Part shown: in pieces, positions 46,794 to 56,600 of the stretch | Layout: each line of letters starts with the position of its first letter | Numbering within the stretch: the first letter of the stretch is position 1 | NCBI RefSeq assembly: GCF_000023025.1 | Contig: NC_012997.1 | Coordinates: 2,973,125-3,037,124 of the forward strand | Reading direction: 5' to 3' | Origin: Teredinibacter turnerae T7901 | Lineage (GTDB): Bacteria; Pseudomonadota; Gammaproteobacteria; Pseudomonadales; Cellvibrionaceae | DNA length: 64,000 bases | Notes under the pieces: generated by a model | Told to the model about the DNA's origin: nothing | What the model saw: only the letters and a program-made list of their open reading frames with translations | Databases searched by the model: none | Translations under genes and position numbers: made by a program

Positions 46794-49049
46794 TCAGATT
46801 TTATCCGGATCATCGTCGGACTCGTCGTCCATGTCATCCATACTGTCCATACCGCCATCGTCGTCATCACCGCTCGAGTCCAGATCGTCAATGAGTGTGG
46901 AGATGGCTTCATCCAGTTCGTCCTCGGCCAGATCCAGTCCCTGAGCTTTCAGCATTTCAGCGACCATGTCGTCGTCTTCAGCCTCCTCAGCAGCACCACC
47001 GTCAGGATCGCTCATTGCATCCAGATCGTCGAGATCATCGGCTTGCGGTTCTTCTGGCATCTCAAGGTCATCAGAAATATCTTGCTCTTCAACCTCCATG
47101 GGCGCCGGAATCGGCTCGGGCTCAGGAGCCGATAGAACTGGCTCCAGGTCTTCCATAGGAGGCTCTTCTTCCAGTTCCGGTTCCGGTTCCGCCTCGACTT
47201 CTGGCGCGGCGACTTTTTCGTCGGCGTACTCCTCCATGATCTTGTCGTTGCTACCCATTATTTTGCGGAACGCGAAAAATCCGAGCGCAAAAATGACCAG
47301 GTTACCCAGCCCCAGGATGGTATAAAGTAACCACGGCGGAATGGATTCTGCCGATTCGCCGGTATCTCCAGAGGCAGCATCGCCGCCCTCACCTTCCTCC
47401 TCGGGCGCTGGAGAAGGCTCTTGCGATGGCTCCGGGCTGGCTTCCGGTGGAAAAAATGGTGCCTTCTCTTCGCTGAACCCCGCGCCCGCCGCATAAATAA
47501 AATCCACTGGAGCTAGGGTGACCTCAAATGGTTTACCTGCGTTATTGAATCCCTTGGTTTTTACTGTCGCGGTATACTTGCCTTCTTTTTCCGGCAGCAA
47601 AATAGCTTGCCAGGTATCTGCCTCAGTCGGGTTGAGTGGACGAATTTTTTTGCGGCCATCGGGTGTTTCTATGGTAGCGGCAACTTGGGTGCGCGGAATA
47701 TCGATATCCTGACTGTAGGAATTTACCACCAGGACATATTCGTTCTTGCCCTCGATAGTCATTTGTTTCACTTCGGCACCGAACGGCTGGCGCACGTGGA
47801 ACTGGTGAGTAAACTGGCGGATAAACGTTTTGCCATCAACAATAACACTGAGCTGATAGATCCCGCTTTTCTCAAACGCAGGGAGCACTTGGGAATAAAT
47901 TCCGTCCGCAGGGGGATTTTCCGCGCCGATAGGGCTTCGCCAGAATTCAGTGAGATCGAACTCATCATTACCAGCTTCCATTGCGCCTTCGATTTTCATC
48001 AGTGATAAAAACTCAGGCCGGTCTATGGTCTTTCCGTCTTCCTGCAGCATCAGCGACAGCGTTTCAACCTGACCGCCCATGACATTAATGGGAAGCGGCA
48101 GGACACGCAAATTCAAATTACTGACCACGGTAACGCGACTGTCTGGCGCCATATCGGCTTTTACGCCCCACTCGCCCTCCAAGGGCTGGTTTACCGTTAT
48201 GAGATCGTAGTCCGGGCTCCGATGCCACTTAACATCAGGGTTTGATTTACTGGCTTCATACACAGTCGCATCAGGCCCAACCAGCTGCGTTTGCTCATCG
48301 GCATTTTGACGAAAAATGAGGGCGGTGAACTCCTCAACACTTGAGTCGATCACAAACTGGTTATCGGTAAGCGGCACTTGCTCGGCTGGCGCAGCGACAT
48401 CGAACGCTTTCAGAAAAATACGCATCAAGTCGTCGGCAGAGTGTGCAACCTCAGCCATACCACCTGTCGCGAGCGAGATTTTGTTGAGCAGATTAGTATC
48501 GGCATTAGCAGATAGCGCGATGGTGTGCACTGTGACACCCGCCTCTTTAAGGCGGGGAATAACCTCGTCGGCGATACGCCGCCACTCGCGCTTGTTTTGT
48601 TCCGGGGACTTGTCGATGTCGACCATACCGTCGGTCAACAGAATTATGCTTTTGCGAAACTCTGCACCACCGTCTGCCCCCTCGAAGGTGGCTTTCTCGA
48701 GTGCTTCACCGATATTGGTGAAAAGGCCAACTGAATTGATTTCCGACGCTTTAGCCTGCGCCGTCGCCCGCCAGGGATCAGTGACATCCCGATGAGGAAC
48801 GAGCATGTTGACCCACTTGCCGAAGGTCCACACCCCCGCTCGACTACCCTCTGGAAGAAGCTGAACCAGCAGGTCCACCGCCGGTTGACGCAGGTTGTTG
48901 GGATCGTTTCGCTTCATGCTGCCTGAGACATCAATTACCAGGCGCACGTCGGCCGGCGCTGGCGCCTGTGCTTGCGCGCCGCCTGCAAGTAAACTGAATA
49001 CACATAGAAGCGAAAGAAACCCGCGAAAACGGGCAAGAATATTTGGCAT
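46794..49049 (-). CDS. Von Willebrand A domain protein (TIGR03503-like)
   Basis: 751 residues from the ATG at 49049. A signal peptide (GFLSLLCVFSLLAGGAQAQ) leads to a VWA domain with intact MIDAS: DVSGSMKRND (about residue 40), TFGKW and LLTDGMVDID. Beta-sandwich repeats follow (about 250-560), then a single membrane helix (LLYTILGLGNLVIFALGFF, about 590-610) and a very acidic cytoplasmic tail (about 120 residues). This layout fits the TIGR03503 family. It probably senses or binds a partner on the periplasmic side; no function is established. The tail may be a protein-docking strip. Confidence 0.87.
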   Translation of the reverse strand: MPNILARFRGFLSLLCVFSLLAGGAQAQAPAPADVRLVIDVSGSMKRNDPNNLRQPAVDLLVQLLPEGSRAGVWTFGKWVNMLVPHRDVTDPWRATAQAKASEINSVGLFTNIGEALEKATFEGADGGAEFRKSIILLTDGMVDIDKSPEQNKREWRRIADEVIPRLKEAGVTVHTIALSANADTNLLNKISLATGGMAEVAHSADDLMRIFLKAFDVAAPAEQVPLTDNQFVIDSSVEEFTALIFRQNADEQTQLVGPDATVYEASKSNPDVKWHRSPDYDLITVNQPLEGEWGVKADMAPDSRVTVVSNLNLRVLPLPINVMGGQVETLSLMLQEDGKTIDRPEFLSLMKIEGAMEAGNDEFDLTEFWRSPIGAENPPADGIYSQVLPAFEKSGIYQLSVIVDGKTFIRQFTHQFHVRQPFGAEVKQMTIEGKNEYVLVVNSYSQDIDIPRTQVAATIETPDGRKKIRPLNPTEADTWQAILLPEKEGKYTATVKTKGFNNAGKPFEVTLAPVDFIYAAGAGFSEEKAPFFPPEASPEPSQEPSPAPEEEGEGGDAASGDTGESAESIPPWLLYTILGLGNLVIFALGFFAFRKIMGSNDKIMEEYADEKVAAPEVEAEPEPELEEEPPMEDLEPVLSAPEPEPIPAPMEVEEQDISDDLEMPEEPQADDLDDLDAMSDPDGGAAEEAEDDDMVAEMLKAQGLDLAEDELDEAISTLIDDLDSSGDDDDGGMDSMDDMDDESDDDPDKI

Positions 49050-49183
49050 GGTGTGCTGCTGCTCTGCAGAAAAATAACATCTATCCAAGCGCCACAACGA
49101 TAGCCTTATATCGTTTAAACCCTTGATTATTAGTTATTTATAGCAGCTCTAAGCGCAGTTTGCCGGGATTTGCAAGCGGATTG

Positions 49184-49546
49184 CTATGCAGCAGGCGCCG
49201 GCTCTGGTCGATTTCTGAGCAACAACCAGCGCACACCAAGCACCACCAGCGATAGCCCCACCACCGCCGCAACGCCTGCGAGTAAAGGTGTGCCCGCACG
49301 CCAGAATGCATCACCACCTTCGAACAAGCCCTCGACGATCGCTATCAGGAACGCCGGAGACAAGTATTCCTGCTGCGTGTTGGTGTACCAGGGGATGAGT
49401 AATACCGCGATAACCACGAGTCTTAACAAGTGACGCAACTCCGCCCATGGGATCGGCCGGGTCGCGTACCACCAGCATCCGATCAGCAGAATTGCCCCGA
49501 GCAGGTAGTATAGCCAAGCCTGTAAATATTCTGCCGATGTCATCAT
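49184..49546 (-). CDS. Small membrane protein of unknown function
   Basis: 120 residues with about three membrane helices: WLYYLLGAILLIGCWWYA, LLRLVVIAVLLIPWY and TPLLAGVAAVVGLSLVVLG. A short C-terminal tail is rich in Pro/Ala. It lies 70 bp downstream of slyX on the same strand and 137 bp before the VWA gene, so it may be part of the same transcript. No family was recognised. Confidence 0.75.
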   Translation of the reverse strand: MMTSAEYLQAWLYYLLGAILLIGCWWYATRPIPWAELRHLLRLVVIAVLLIPWYTNTQQEYLSPAFLIAIVEGLFEGGDAFWRAGTPLLAGVAAVVGLSLVVLGVRWLLLRNRPEPAPAA

Positions 49547-49617
49547 GTGCGGTGGTGCTCTTGTCTTTTGACCTTTTTCTGCGTTATTTAACGTTGTTTC
49601 AACGCTGTTCCCGGACG

Positions 49618-49836
49618 TTAATAATGTGGGGGGCGTTCGTCAACCGGCGTCGCCGCAGAATTTGAACGCTGTTCCAGTTGGTATGCCATATCGCCAAGTT
49701 TTTTGTACATAACTTGCAGTTGCTGCTGAAGTGACGTGACATCCTGGGCCAATTGTGTGACCTGCTGGTTCAGCGCATCTATGGTGTCGTCCTGGAACGC
49801 GAGACGTATTTGCAGATCGCTTATAGTATCAGTCAT
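49618..49836 (-). CDS. slyX: SlyX family protein
   Basis: 72 residues from the ATG at 49836 (a GTG at 49839 is possible). It is one long coiled coil (IRLAFQDDTIDALNQQV, SLQQQLQVMYKKLGDM) ending in the family's ERPPHY tail. It overlaps the end of ycgN, so it is translationally coupled. Function unknown. Confidence 0.92.
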   Translation of the reverse strand: MTDTISDLQIRLAFQDDTIDALNQQVTQLAQDVTSLQQQLQVMYKKLGDMAYQLEQRSNSAATPVDERPPHY

Positions 49837-50284
49837 CACAAATGTCCTCTGGTTCCACCCAAAACACTACATGGTCTTCAAGATCATCCGGCTGGACCTC
49901 ACTCTCAGATACGACCCGGCCTCTCACCGATTGTCCCAGTTCATGCATTCGCTCGGCGGTACCGCTGATAAGTGGGTGCCATTCCGGGAGGGGGCGCCCT
50001 TCGCTGCGCAGTCGGTAGGCACAGGTAGAAGGTAACCAGCTGAGTAATTCGAGATTGTCCGCAGTAATCGCAAGGCAATCGGGCTGATTTTGCAGCCGGT
50101 TCTGGTAATCGCGACATCGGCAGGCATCGGTATTCAAATAGCGGCAGGCAACATCGGTGAAGTAGAGTTCGTCGGTTTCTTCATCCTGCAATTTGTGCAG
50201 GCAACACTTACCACAGCCATCACAGAGTTGCTCCCACTGTTGCGGTGATAATTCGGTAAGCGGCATTTCCCAGAAATCAGTCAT
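49829..50284 (-). CDS. ycgN: YcgN family cysteine cluster protein
   Basis: 151 residues. The Cys cluster CDGCGKCCLHK (near residue 22) with later Cys in YLNTDACRCRDYQNR and LAITADNLELLSWLPSTCAY matches the UPF0260 family, which may bind zinc or iron-sulfur. It lies 9 bp after ycgL and overlaps slyX. Role not established. Confidence 0.92.
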   Translation of the reverse strand: MTDFWEMPLTELSPQQWEQLCDGCGKCCLHKLQDEETDELYFTDVACRYLNTDACRCRDYQNRLQNQPDCLAITADNLELLSWLPSTCAYRLRSEGRPLPEWHPLISGTAERMHELGQSVRGRVVSESEVQPDDLEDHVVFWVEPEDICDD

Positions 50285-50293
50285 AGTCGCACA

Positions 50294-50581
50294 TCAAAGT
50301 TTACTGTTCGGGATTTGCTGCATGTAGTCATCTTCAGCGCTCGCGGCAGGTGGCATTTGCAGGTAGAAATTCTGCGCCTCGATCGCCGCCATTACCGCCT
50401 GCGCATCTGCTCGTGCGAGCTTTTTCTGGGCAGTTAACAACATGCCCATCGCGTGCTCCGCGCGTCCAAATTGGCTGAGAAGTGCTGCAGGTAATTGTTC
50501 CAAATCGTAGCCTTTGCGAACATAGAGATACATTCCCTCTTTGCGCGCAGACCGGTAAATATCGACAATGAGTTTTGACAT
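50294..50581 (-). CDS. ycgL: YcgL domain protein
   Basis: 95 residues, the usual length, starting MSKLIVDIYRSARKEGMYLYV and containing the LPAALLSQFGRAEHAMGM block of the YcgL family. It abuts the rnd stop by one base and is followed at once by ycgN, the conserved order in this class. Function unknown. Confidence 0.93.
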   Translation of the reverse strand: MSKLIVDIYRSARKEGMYLYVRKGYDLEQLPAALLSQFGRAEHAMGMLLTAQKKLARADAQAVMAAIEAQNFYLQMPPAASAEDDYMQQIPNSKL

Positions 50582-51762
50582 TAGCAGGACTCCGCCAACC
50601 CGTAGCTTTGCAAAATGACTTTTGCCAAAGGCGCGGCTAGCAAATTGTACCGCCAGCCGGTCAAATACTCGGCCAGACGAGCCTCGATGATTTGCTGGTT
50701 AATGTCGTCGGGAGTCATAAAAGCACGGGTAAGCGCTTCATAATCGCGTTTCTTGAGCAAAATTTCCGGGGCCAGTTGCAGGCGCTCGGCTTCGCTGGAC
50801 ACTTTTTCCCGCACAGTTTTCGCCCACTTGTTTTCGCTACCGCTAAGGGGGCGCGGGAGAGGCGCGGGAAGCTCGTGTTCCGGCACGTCCATACCCGCCT
50901 GAATACACGCGATCAGGTCAGCACCATCTGTCCGGATCATGCGCTCGTTTATACCGTCGAGCTTGCGCAACTGGGCAACATGGTCCGGCGTGCGCTGTGC
51001 TAAATCGAGCAATGAATGCTCTTTAATCACGCGGTTGCGGGGAACATCGCGCCGCTGAGCGACCTCTTCCCGCCACTGCGCAAGTTTTTTTAATATCGCC
51101 AGCTGCCGCTGGGACAGGCGCCACGCCTGCTTTATTCTTGCGTCGCTGTTATCGACCGCTTGGTTGTCCGCAAACTGACGAAGCATCGCCTCGCAATCTT
51201 CAGCCACCCAGGTTAACCGGCCGAGATTCTTCAATTTCAGGACTAAAATCGACGCCAGCTTATAAAGGTATTCCACATCGATAGCGGCATAATCAATTTG
51301 CGCACTGCTTAAGGGGCGGTGCAACCAGTCTGAGCGGGTTTCCTCTTTCGGCAGCTCTTCGCCGAGTACCGCGTGAACCAGTTTGCCAAAGCCCACAGAA
51401 AACCCATAACCGCACAGCGCACTCGCGATCTGTGTGTCCAGCATATGCTTGGGCACTATCCCCAGAAACCGGTGGAACACCTCAAGATCTTCCGAACAGG
51501 AATGCAACACCTTGAGAACACCGGGGTTTTCCATCAACTCTGCCAGGGGGGTAAAGTCGTCAAACGCGAGCGGATCGATAAGATAGCTGGTGTTGCCATC
51601 GTTAACCTGGATAAGCCCGGTGATCGGGTAATAGGTTTGGCTGCGCATGAATTCGGTGTCTACCGCCAGCATTCGCTGGGTGATCCATTTATCGCAACAC
51701 GCCTTTAATTCGGCTGCAGTGGTTATCCATTGAACCGGTTGTTTTCTTAGTTGTTCAGACAT
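50581..51762 (-). CDS. rnd: Ribonuclease D
   Basis: 393 residues. The DEDD exonuclease domain shows VDTEFMRSQTYYP (first acidic pair), then LKVLHSCSEDLEVF and the later YAAIDVEYLYKL. Two C-terminal HRDC domains (about 210-290 and 300-375) complete the family layout. It trims the 3' ends of tRNA precursors. It starts one base after the recR stop and ends one base into ycgL, so four genes run tightly together. Confidence 0.95.
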   Translation of the reverse strand: MSEQLRKQPVQWITTAAELKACCDKWITQRMLAVDTEFMRSQTYYPITGLIQVNDGNTSYLIDPLAFDDFTPLAELMENPGVLKVLHSCSEDLEVFHRFLGIVPKHMLDTQIASALCGYGFSVGFGKLVHAVLGEELPKEETRSDWLHRPLSSAQIDYAAIDVEYLYKLASILVLKLKNLGRLTWVAEDCEAMLRQFADNQAVDNSDARIKQAWRLSQRQLAILKKLAQWREEVAQRRDVPRNRVIKEHSLLDLAQRTPDHVAQLRKLDGINERMIRTDGADLIACIQAGMDVPEHELPAPLPRPLSGSENKWAKTVREKVSSEAERLQLAPEILLKKRDYEALTRAFMTPDDINQQIIEARLAEYLTGWRYNLLAAPLAKVILQSYGLAESC

Positions 51763-52355
51763 CAGATCTCGCGACGACTACTGATGGCATGCGCGAGCGT
51801 GCCACCATCAATGTATTCCAGCTCACCGCCCAAGGGTACCCCATGAGCAATGCGCGTAACTTTTATTGCGTTCTTTTTTGCCCGCTCGGCAATGTAATGT
51901 GCCGTAGCCTCCCCTTCAACCGTGGGGTTGGTGGCAATAATCACCTCACTGATCGGCTCAGCTTGAAAACGCTCCTCCAATTGGTCGATACCAATTTCGC
52001 GTGGCCCGACTCCGTCAATGGGAGACAATTTGCCGTGCAGGACAAAATACACCCCTGAAAAAGTCCCTGACTGCTCGATGGCAACAACATCTGCAGGCGA
52101 CTCAACAACACACATAAGCTGGCGGTCGCGTTTACTACTCGCACAAATTGCGCAACACGGCTGCTCAGTCAGGGTTCGGCATTGCTCACAGCGTTTGACC
52201 TGCGCCGACGCCTCAGCCAGGGCCTGCGACAACGCCTGAGCCCCTTCGCGATTGCGCTCCAGAAGATGAAAGGCCATGCGAGTAGCCGACTTTGGGCCAA
52301 CGCCCGGCAATACGCGCAATGAGGTGATGAGTTGGTCTATTAAGGGAGAGAACAT
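51762..52355 (-). CDS. recR: Recombination mediator RecR
   Basis: 197 residues. Helix-hairpin-helix start ([24 protein letters not shown]), a four-Cys zinc finger ([16 protein letters not shown]) and a Toprim domain ([33 protein letters not shown]) give the full RecR layout. With RecO and RecF it loads RecA at gaps. It follows ybaB by 11 bp in the classic dnaX-ybaB-recR order. Confidence 0.96.
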   Translation of the reverse strand: MFSPLIDQLITSLRVLPGVGPKSATRMAFHLLERNREGAQALSQALAEASAQVKRCEQCRTLTEQPCCAICASSKRDRQLMCVVESPADVVAIEQSGTFSGVYFVLHGKLSPIDGVGPREIGIDQLEERFQAEPISEVIIATNPTVEGEATAHYIAERAKKNAIKVTRIAHGVPLGGELEYIDGGTLAHAISSRREI

Positions 52356-52366
52356 GAAAGAATCGA

Positions 52367-52687
52367 CTAAAACGGCATTTTGAAGCCAGGGGGCATTTGC
52401 ATGCCGCCGGTCAAGTCCGACATTTTTTGCTTGTTGGCATCTTCGACGCGACGCACAGCATCGTTCACCGCCGCCGCCAGAAGGTCCTCAAGCATTTCTT
52501 TATCTTCGCTCAGCAAGCTCGGATCGATGGTGACTTTTTTTACGTCGTGCCTGCCAGTCATAATTACAGCAACCAAACCTGCGCCAGCTTCGCCCTGCAC
52601 TTCCTGGTTGGCAAGGTCTTCCTGCATGCGCTGCATCTTTTCCTGCATTTCCTGCGCTTGCTTCATCAAATCGCCCAAGCCTTTCAT
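52367..52687 (-). CDS. ybaB: YbaB/EbfC nucleoid-associated protein
   Basis: 106 residues: a helical start ([20 protein letters not shown]), then [25 protein letters not shown] and a C-terminal helix. This is the tweezer-shaped dimeric DNA-binding family. It lies between dnaX and recR, 10 bp from dnaX. Confidence 0.95.
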   Translation of the reverse strand: MKGLGDLMKQAQEMQEKMQRMQEDLANQEVQGEAGAGLVAVIMTGRHDVKKVTIDPSLLSEDKEMLEDLLAAAVNDAVRRVEDANKQKMSDLTGGMQMPPGFKMPF

Positions 52688-52697
52688 AGATAACCTC

Positions 52698-54716
52698 TCA
52701 CTCGTTGGGAAACGTCACTGACCCTTCGTTAAGGGTAGCCCCAAATACTGACTGTAAAGTTTGTACAACGGGATCTGCCGCCAAAGATTCAAGCGCGTTT
52801 TCGTAGCGCTCTCGTTTTTCTCGTTCGCCAATTTGCGCCGGAGTTTGTAATTCGGGCGGCAGCGATTGCAGTTGAATATCCACTTTCACCGGCATGCCAA
52901 AATAATCCGATAACAGATCCGCCAGCCGTTGCGCATGCGAGCTGTCATACAGACTCGCACGCGATTCATCCAGCGCAAATAGCAGGTGGTTTTCTTCGCG
53001 CCCGAGCAATACCACATTCGCGGCCGTGCTCTGCATGATGCCGCGGATGTTCGCGGTACGGAACACCTTTACCCAGTTATCGGGGGTCAATTGCTGAAGT
53101 TCAACCTTTGTCCCCAAATGCTGGCTATTTGCCTGCTTTTGTTGCGGTTGTGATATCGACTGAGCGGGAGAATCTGCAGGCGGCCGTTTCGGCGCCGAGA
53201 ACCCCTCGGCTCCGGTAATTTCCTTAACTTGTTCACGCAATTGCGCAGCGATGCTCGCGGCCGCTGATTTACCCGGCCGCGTGGTTTCAGCCAATGGCGT
53301 TGCGTCGCTGGCAACAGAGAGATGCAAACTCTCGACGTCAACCGGTGTTCCAGGCGCTTCTTCCCAGGGAGGGTAATCCTCAGACCCTGGCCCAGGTGCA
53401 GCAATCGGTTCGCGCAAAGATTCCGGTGCAACATTATTCTTCTCTGGTGCCTGCTGTGGAGCTGGAGCATCAGCCTGCGCAGCAATTGGCTCGCCTGCCA
53501 CTGATGCAGGCACGGGCAACTCAGGTTCAGACTTTTTTGCCGGTGCGTTCTCCTGTGCGGGCGCGTCCGTAGCACCGAGCGATGCTGGTGCTACGGACGC
53601 GGGCAGCACATTAGCCGGAACGTCTACCAAGCCCTGCGGACGGAACGCCAACATGCGTAACAACGACATTTCAAAGCCGCTTCGACTGTCGGAGGCCAGG
53701 GGCAAATCACGCCGACCTATCAACGCCGTCTGATAAAACAGTTGCACATCCTCTGGTGTGAGACGCGCAGCAAAATCGAGTACTTGTGCGCGATCACCGA
53801 AACTGTTGTCGAGCGCTTCGGGAAGTGCCTGGGCAATGGCGATGCGGTGCAGCATCGTGAGCAAATCGCTGAGCGCTGCATCGAAGTCCGGCGCGTGCTC
53901 TGCAAACTCGGCTACAGCGTTGAGTAATCTGGCGCCGTCGCTTTCAATCAGGGCTTCAATCAACCGCTGAATAAGCTGGTGATCAATAGTGCCCAGCATC
54001 GCAGCCACATCGCTGTCGGCAACTTTACCACTGCCAAAGGCGATGGCTTGATCGGTGAGGCTTAACGCATCGCGCATACTGCCATCCGCAGCGCGAGCCA
54101 GCGACCACAATGCCGCGTTGTCACTGGGAATCGCCTCTTTCTCCAGCACATTTTGCAGGTGCCCCACTATGCGTTCAGGGCTCATATTTTTGAGATTGAA
54201 CTGCAAACAACGGGACAGGATAGTTACCGGTAGTTTCTGCGGATCGGTGGTGGCCAACAGAAACTTCACATGCTCAGGCGGCTCTTCCAGCGTTTTCAAC
54301 AATGCGTTGAAACTGTGGTTGGAGAGCATGTGCACTTCGTCGATCAGGTATATTTTGTAGCGCCCGCGCGTGGGTGCGTACTGAACGTTGTCGAGTAGTT
54401 CCCGGGTGTCTTCAACTTTGGTACGCGATGCTGCGTCCACCTCGATGAGGTCGACAAACCGGCCCTCAGCAATTTCAACGCAGGATGTGCACTCGCCACA
54501 CGGCGTAGATGTAACGCCACTATCGCAGTTAAGGCATTTCGCGAGAATCCGGGCAATAGTGGTTTTGCCGACGCCCCGCGTACCCGTAAACAAGTAAGCG
54601 TGGTGCAATCGGTTGTGATCAAGCGCATTGATCAGCGCACGCAGAACGTGCTCCTGGCCCACCATTTCGCGGAAATTAGCGGGTCGCCACTTGCGCGCAA
54701 GAACCTGATAGCTCAT
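52698..54716 (-). CDS. dnaX: DNA polymerase III tau/gamma subunit
   Basis: 672 residues. The clamp-loader ATPase has Walker [10 protein letters not shown] (about 44-52), a zinc module ([19 protein letters not shown]), Walker B IDEVHM and [18 protein letters not shown] Pro/Ala-rich linker (about 360-520) leads to the tau C-terminal domain that binds polymerase alpha and helicase. A programmed -1 frameshift site sits in codons 393-395 (see separate entry), predicting a gamma form of 396 residues. First gene of the dnaX-ybaB-recR operon. Confidence 0.96.
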   Translation of the reverse strand: MSYQVLARKWRPANFREMVGQEHVLRALINALDHNRLHHAYLFTGTRGVGKTTIARILAKCLNCDSGVTSTPCGECTSCVEIAEGRFVDLIEVDAASRTKVEDTRELLDNVQYAPTRGRYKIYLIDEVHMLSNHSFNALLKTLEEPPEHVKFLLATTDPQKLPVTILSRCLQFNLKNMSPERIVGHLQNVLEKEAIPSDNAALWSLARAADGSMRDALSLTDQAIAFGSGKVADSDVAAMLGTIDHQLIQRLIEALIESDGARLLNAVAEFAEHAPDFDAALSDLLTMLHRIAIAQALPEALDNSFGDRAQVLDFAARLTPEDVQLFYQTALIGRRDLPLASDSRSGFEMSLLRMLAFRPQGLVDVPANVLPASVAPASLGATDAPAQENAPAKKSEPELPVPASVAGEPIAAQADAPAPQQAPEKNNVAPESLREPIAAPGPGSEDYPPWEEAPGTPVDVESLHLSVASDATPLAETTRPGKSAAASIAAQLREQVKEITGAEGFSAPKRPPADSPAQSISQPQQKQANSQHLGTKVELQQLTPDNWVKVFRTANIRGIMQSTAANVVLLGREENHLLFALDESRASLYDSSHAQRLADLLSDYFGMPVKVDIQLQSLPPELQTPAQIGEREKRERYENALESLAADPVVQTLQSVFGATLNEGSVTFPNE
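53527..53554 (-). promoter_or_regulatory. Programmed -1 ribosomal frameshift site in dnaX
   Basis: On the minus strand the slippery heptamer A AAA AAG (53538-53532) is in the right phase (GCA AAA AAG, residues A393-K395). A Shine-Dalgarno-like AGGAG (53554-53550) lies 11 nt upstream. After a -1 shift the next codons are GTC and TGA (stop at 53529-53527), so the short gamma product ends one residue after the slip. E. coli dnaX has the same A AAA AAG heptamer, upstream SD and immediate stop. A 6-bp hairpin (GCCTGC/GCAGGC) lies about 20 nt downstream, further than in E. coli. Confidence 0.85.
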
Positions 54717-54982
54717 TGAAGTTGAAATATCTCGCGTTATTAAAAGCAGGGCATTATACCCGTGAAGCGTATTTTTTATCGAGGCGCGATTTAGAACCTC
54801 GATCTTGCTCTTTTCTTGTACACCCTGACGAGTGCAACTGAATTCCGCCAGGCATCCCCTGGGTACCCCAGCCGCGCACTGAAACTATCACAAAATCGTA
54901 ACAAGACGGGCCGCGAACCTAACTAGACTTAGAACGGAAAACTATTTCTCCGACATATCTTAATAACCGAGTTGATGTATTT

Positions 54983-56599
54983 ATGCTGGGATTGAGTTAC
55001 TTTCGTGTAACACACAAACTGTTGATTCTCACACTACTGCCAATTGTTGTTCTGGGCGGAATTTCCTTCACCGCTATGCGTGACGCCGAACAGGACCTGA
55101 CCCACTCTGAAGCCGTGGTTGCCGCGCATTTCATGCAACTGAACGCGATTACCGCGATCGACCGCAGCTTATCCGAAAATGTTCTCGATACAGCCCATAA
55201 AACGCGGGCTGGGATGATGCTTTGGAGCGAGACCCGCAGCGCGATCAACCAGGCCAAGGACGTTATTGCTCTGCACTGGCCGGAATTACCTAACGCCCCC
55301 GAGCTGGCGGTAGAACTCGCGCCGAACGACCAGCAGAAACAGGCTCTGCAACGTATTTTGGCCCGTTTAGATAACCTGGTAACACAAGAATCCGGTTACG
55401 AGATGGGAAACTTTATCGATTTGGAGCTGTATGCAGAGATTGATCCGGTGCTCGCCTGGCTGCGGTCGCTGAACGGCCACTTGTCCGCGGCAACCATGGC
55501 GGACTTTCAAGCAAAGCACGAGCAATCCCGCCGCCATCACCAGACCCTTAACCTGATTCTAGCCTCGGCGATTTTAGTTATTCTGCTGATATCCGCAGCC
55601 GTGCTGAACTCGATTCGCACTCCGGTGGCCATTGCTCGAGAGGCGATGAGGAGGGTGAGCGACGAAGCGGACTTATCAGTGCGCATGCAGGTGGCCAATC
55701 ACGACGAGTTTGCCGATATTGCTGCGGACTTCAATACGATGATGGCGACAACCGCAACCCTTATCAATAAATCAAAGGGCGTTGCAAGCAACCTCACCAC
55801 AACCGCAAACGAACTCAAGACTACCAGCGAGCAAGCCCTTGAAAAGTCGCACTACACCCGCAGCGAGCTTACTCAAGCTGCAAACACCGCGCAGGAAATG
55901 AGCGAATCGGTAAACTCGATAGAACATTTTTGCCGGAGCGCGGCCGAGTCCAGCCAGCAAGCCAACGCCCACGCAGCGAAAAACGTCGAGGTCATGAAGG
56001 CCTCTACGGCGCAAATTACAACTCTGTCCAACGATATTAATCACTCGGTGGAGTACATCGAGTCGTTACTTGAGCACAACAAGCAAATTGGTGGCATGGT
56101 GCTGGTGATCAAAGCGGTTGCGGAACAGACGAATCTGTTGGCGCTCAACGCTGCAATCGAGGCCGCTCGCGCAGGTGAGCAGGGTCGCGGGTTTGCCGTT
56201 GTTGCAGACGAAGTACGTGCCCTGGCCAAGCGAACCCAGGAATCCACAGTGAGCATTGAGGAGATCATTTCTCAAATTCAAGGCACCACCGACGACATCG
56301 CCAATCGCATTCACGCCAATGCGGCGTTCGCCACCCAATGCGCCGAAACAATCGCCGCTTCAGAGCGCGAACTTTCTGAGGTGATGACCTCCATCGCTGA
56401 CGTGCTGCAGCAAAACGAAGGTATTGCACAGAACGTGACAGAGCAGGCCGCGCGAACGGAACGGGTCGCGCAGAGCCTTCGCCTGGTGGCAGAGTTTGCT
56501 GAACAAAGCACAACCAGCTTCGACAATACTGCGCAACTTACCAATTCAGTATTCGATATGGCCGCTGAGCTGCAAACGGAGATTTCGCATTTTCAGTAG
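54983..56599 (+). CDS. Methyl-accepting chemotaxis protein
   Basis: 538 residues. N-terminal membrane helix ([19 protein letters not shown]), a periplasmic four-helix sensor (about 35-185), a second helix ([19 protein letters not shown]), a HAMP domain (about 210-265) and the signalling tip [38 protein letters not shown] with its conserved Glu/Arg hairpin. The ligand is unknown. No che genes are adjacent. It ends 1 bp before the convergent phosphoesterase gene. Confidence 0.94.
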   Translation: MLGLSYFRVTHKLLILTLLPIVVLGGISFTAMRDAEQDLTHSEAVVAAHFMQLNAITAIDRSLSENVLDTAHKTRAGMMLWSETRSAINQAKDVIALHWPELPNAPELAVELAPNDQQKQALQRILARLDNLVTQESGYEMGNFIDLELYAEIDPVLAWLRSLNGHLSAATMADFQAKHEQSRRHHQTLNLILASAILVILLISAAVLNSIRTPVAIAREAMRRVSDEADLSVRMQVANHDEFADIAADFNTMMATTATLINKSKGVASNLTTTANELKTTSEQALEKSHYTRSELTQAANTAQEMSESVNSIEHFCRSAAESSQQANAHAAKNVEVMKASTAQITTLSNDINHSVEYIESLLEHNKQIGGMVLVIKAVAEQTNLLALNAAIEAARAGEQGRGFAVVADEVRALAKRTQESTVSIEEIISQIQGTTDDIANRIHANAAFATQCAETIAASERELSEVMTSIADVLQQNEGIAQNVTEQAARTERVAQSLRLVAEFAEQSTTSFDNTAQLTNSVFDMAAELQTEISHFQ

Positions 56600-56600
56600 G

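Noticed and set aside
53527-53554. Sequencing error in dnaX at the A-run
   Set aside because: The zero frame stays open to a full tau C-terminus, and the A AAA AAG phase, SD and stop match a programmed site, so no error is needed.
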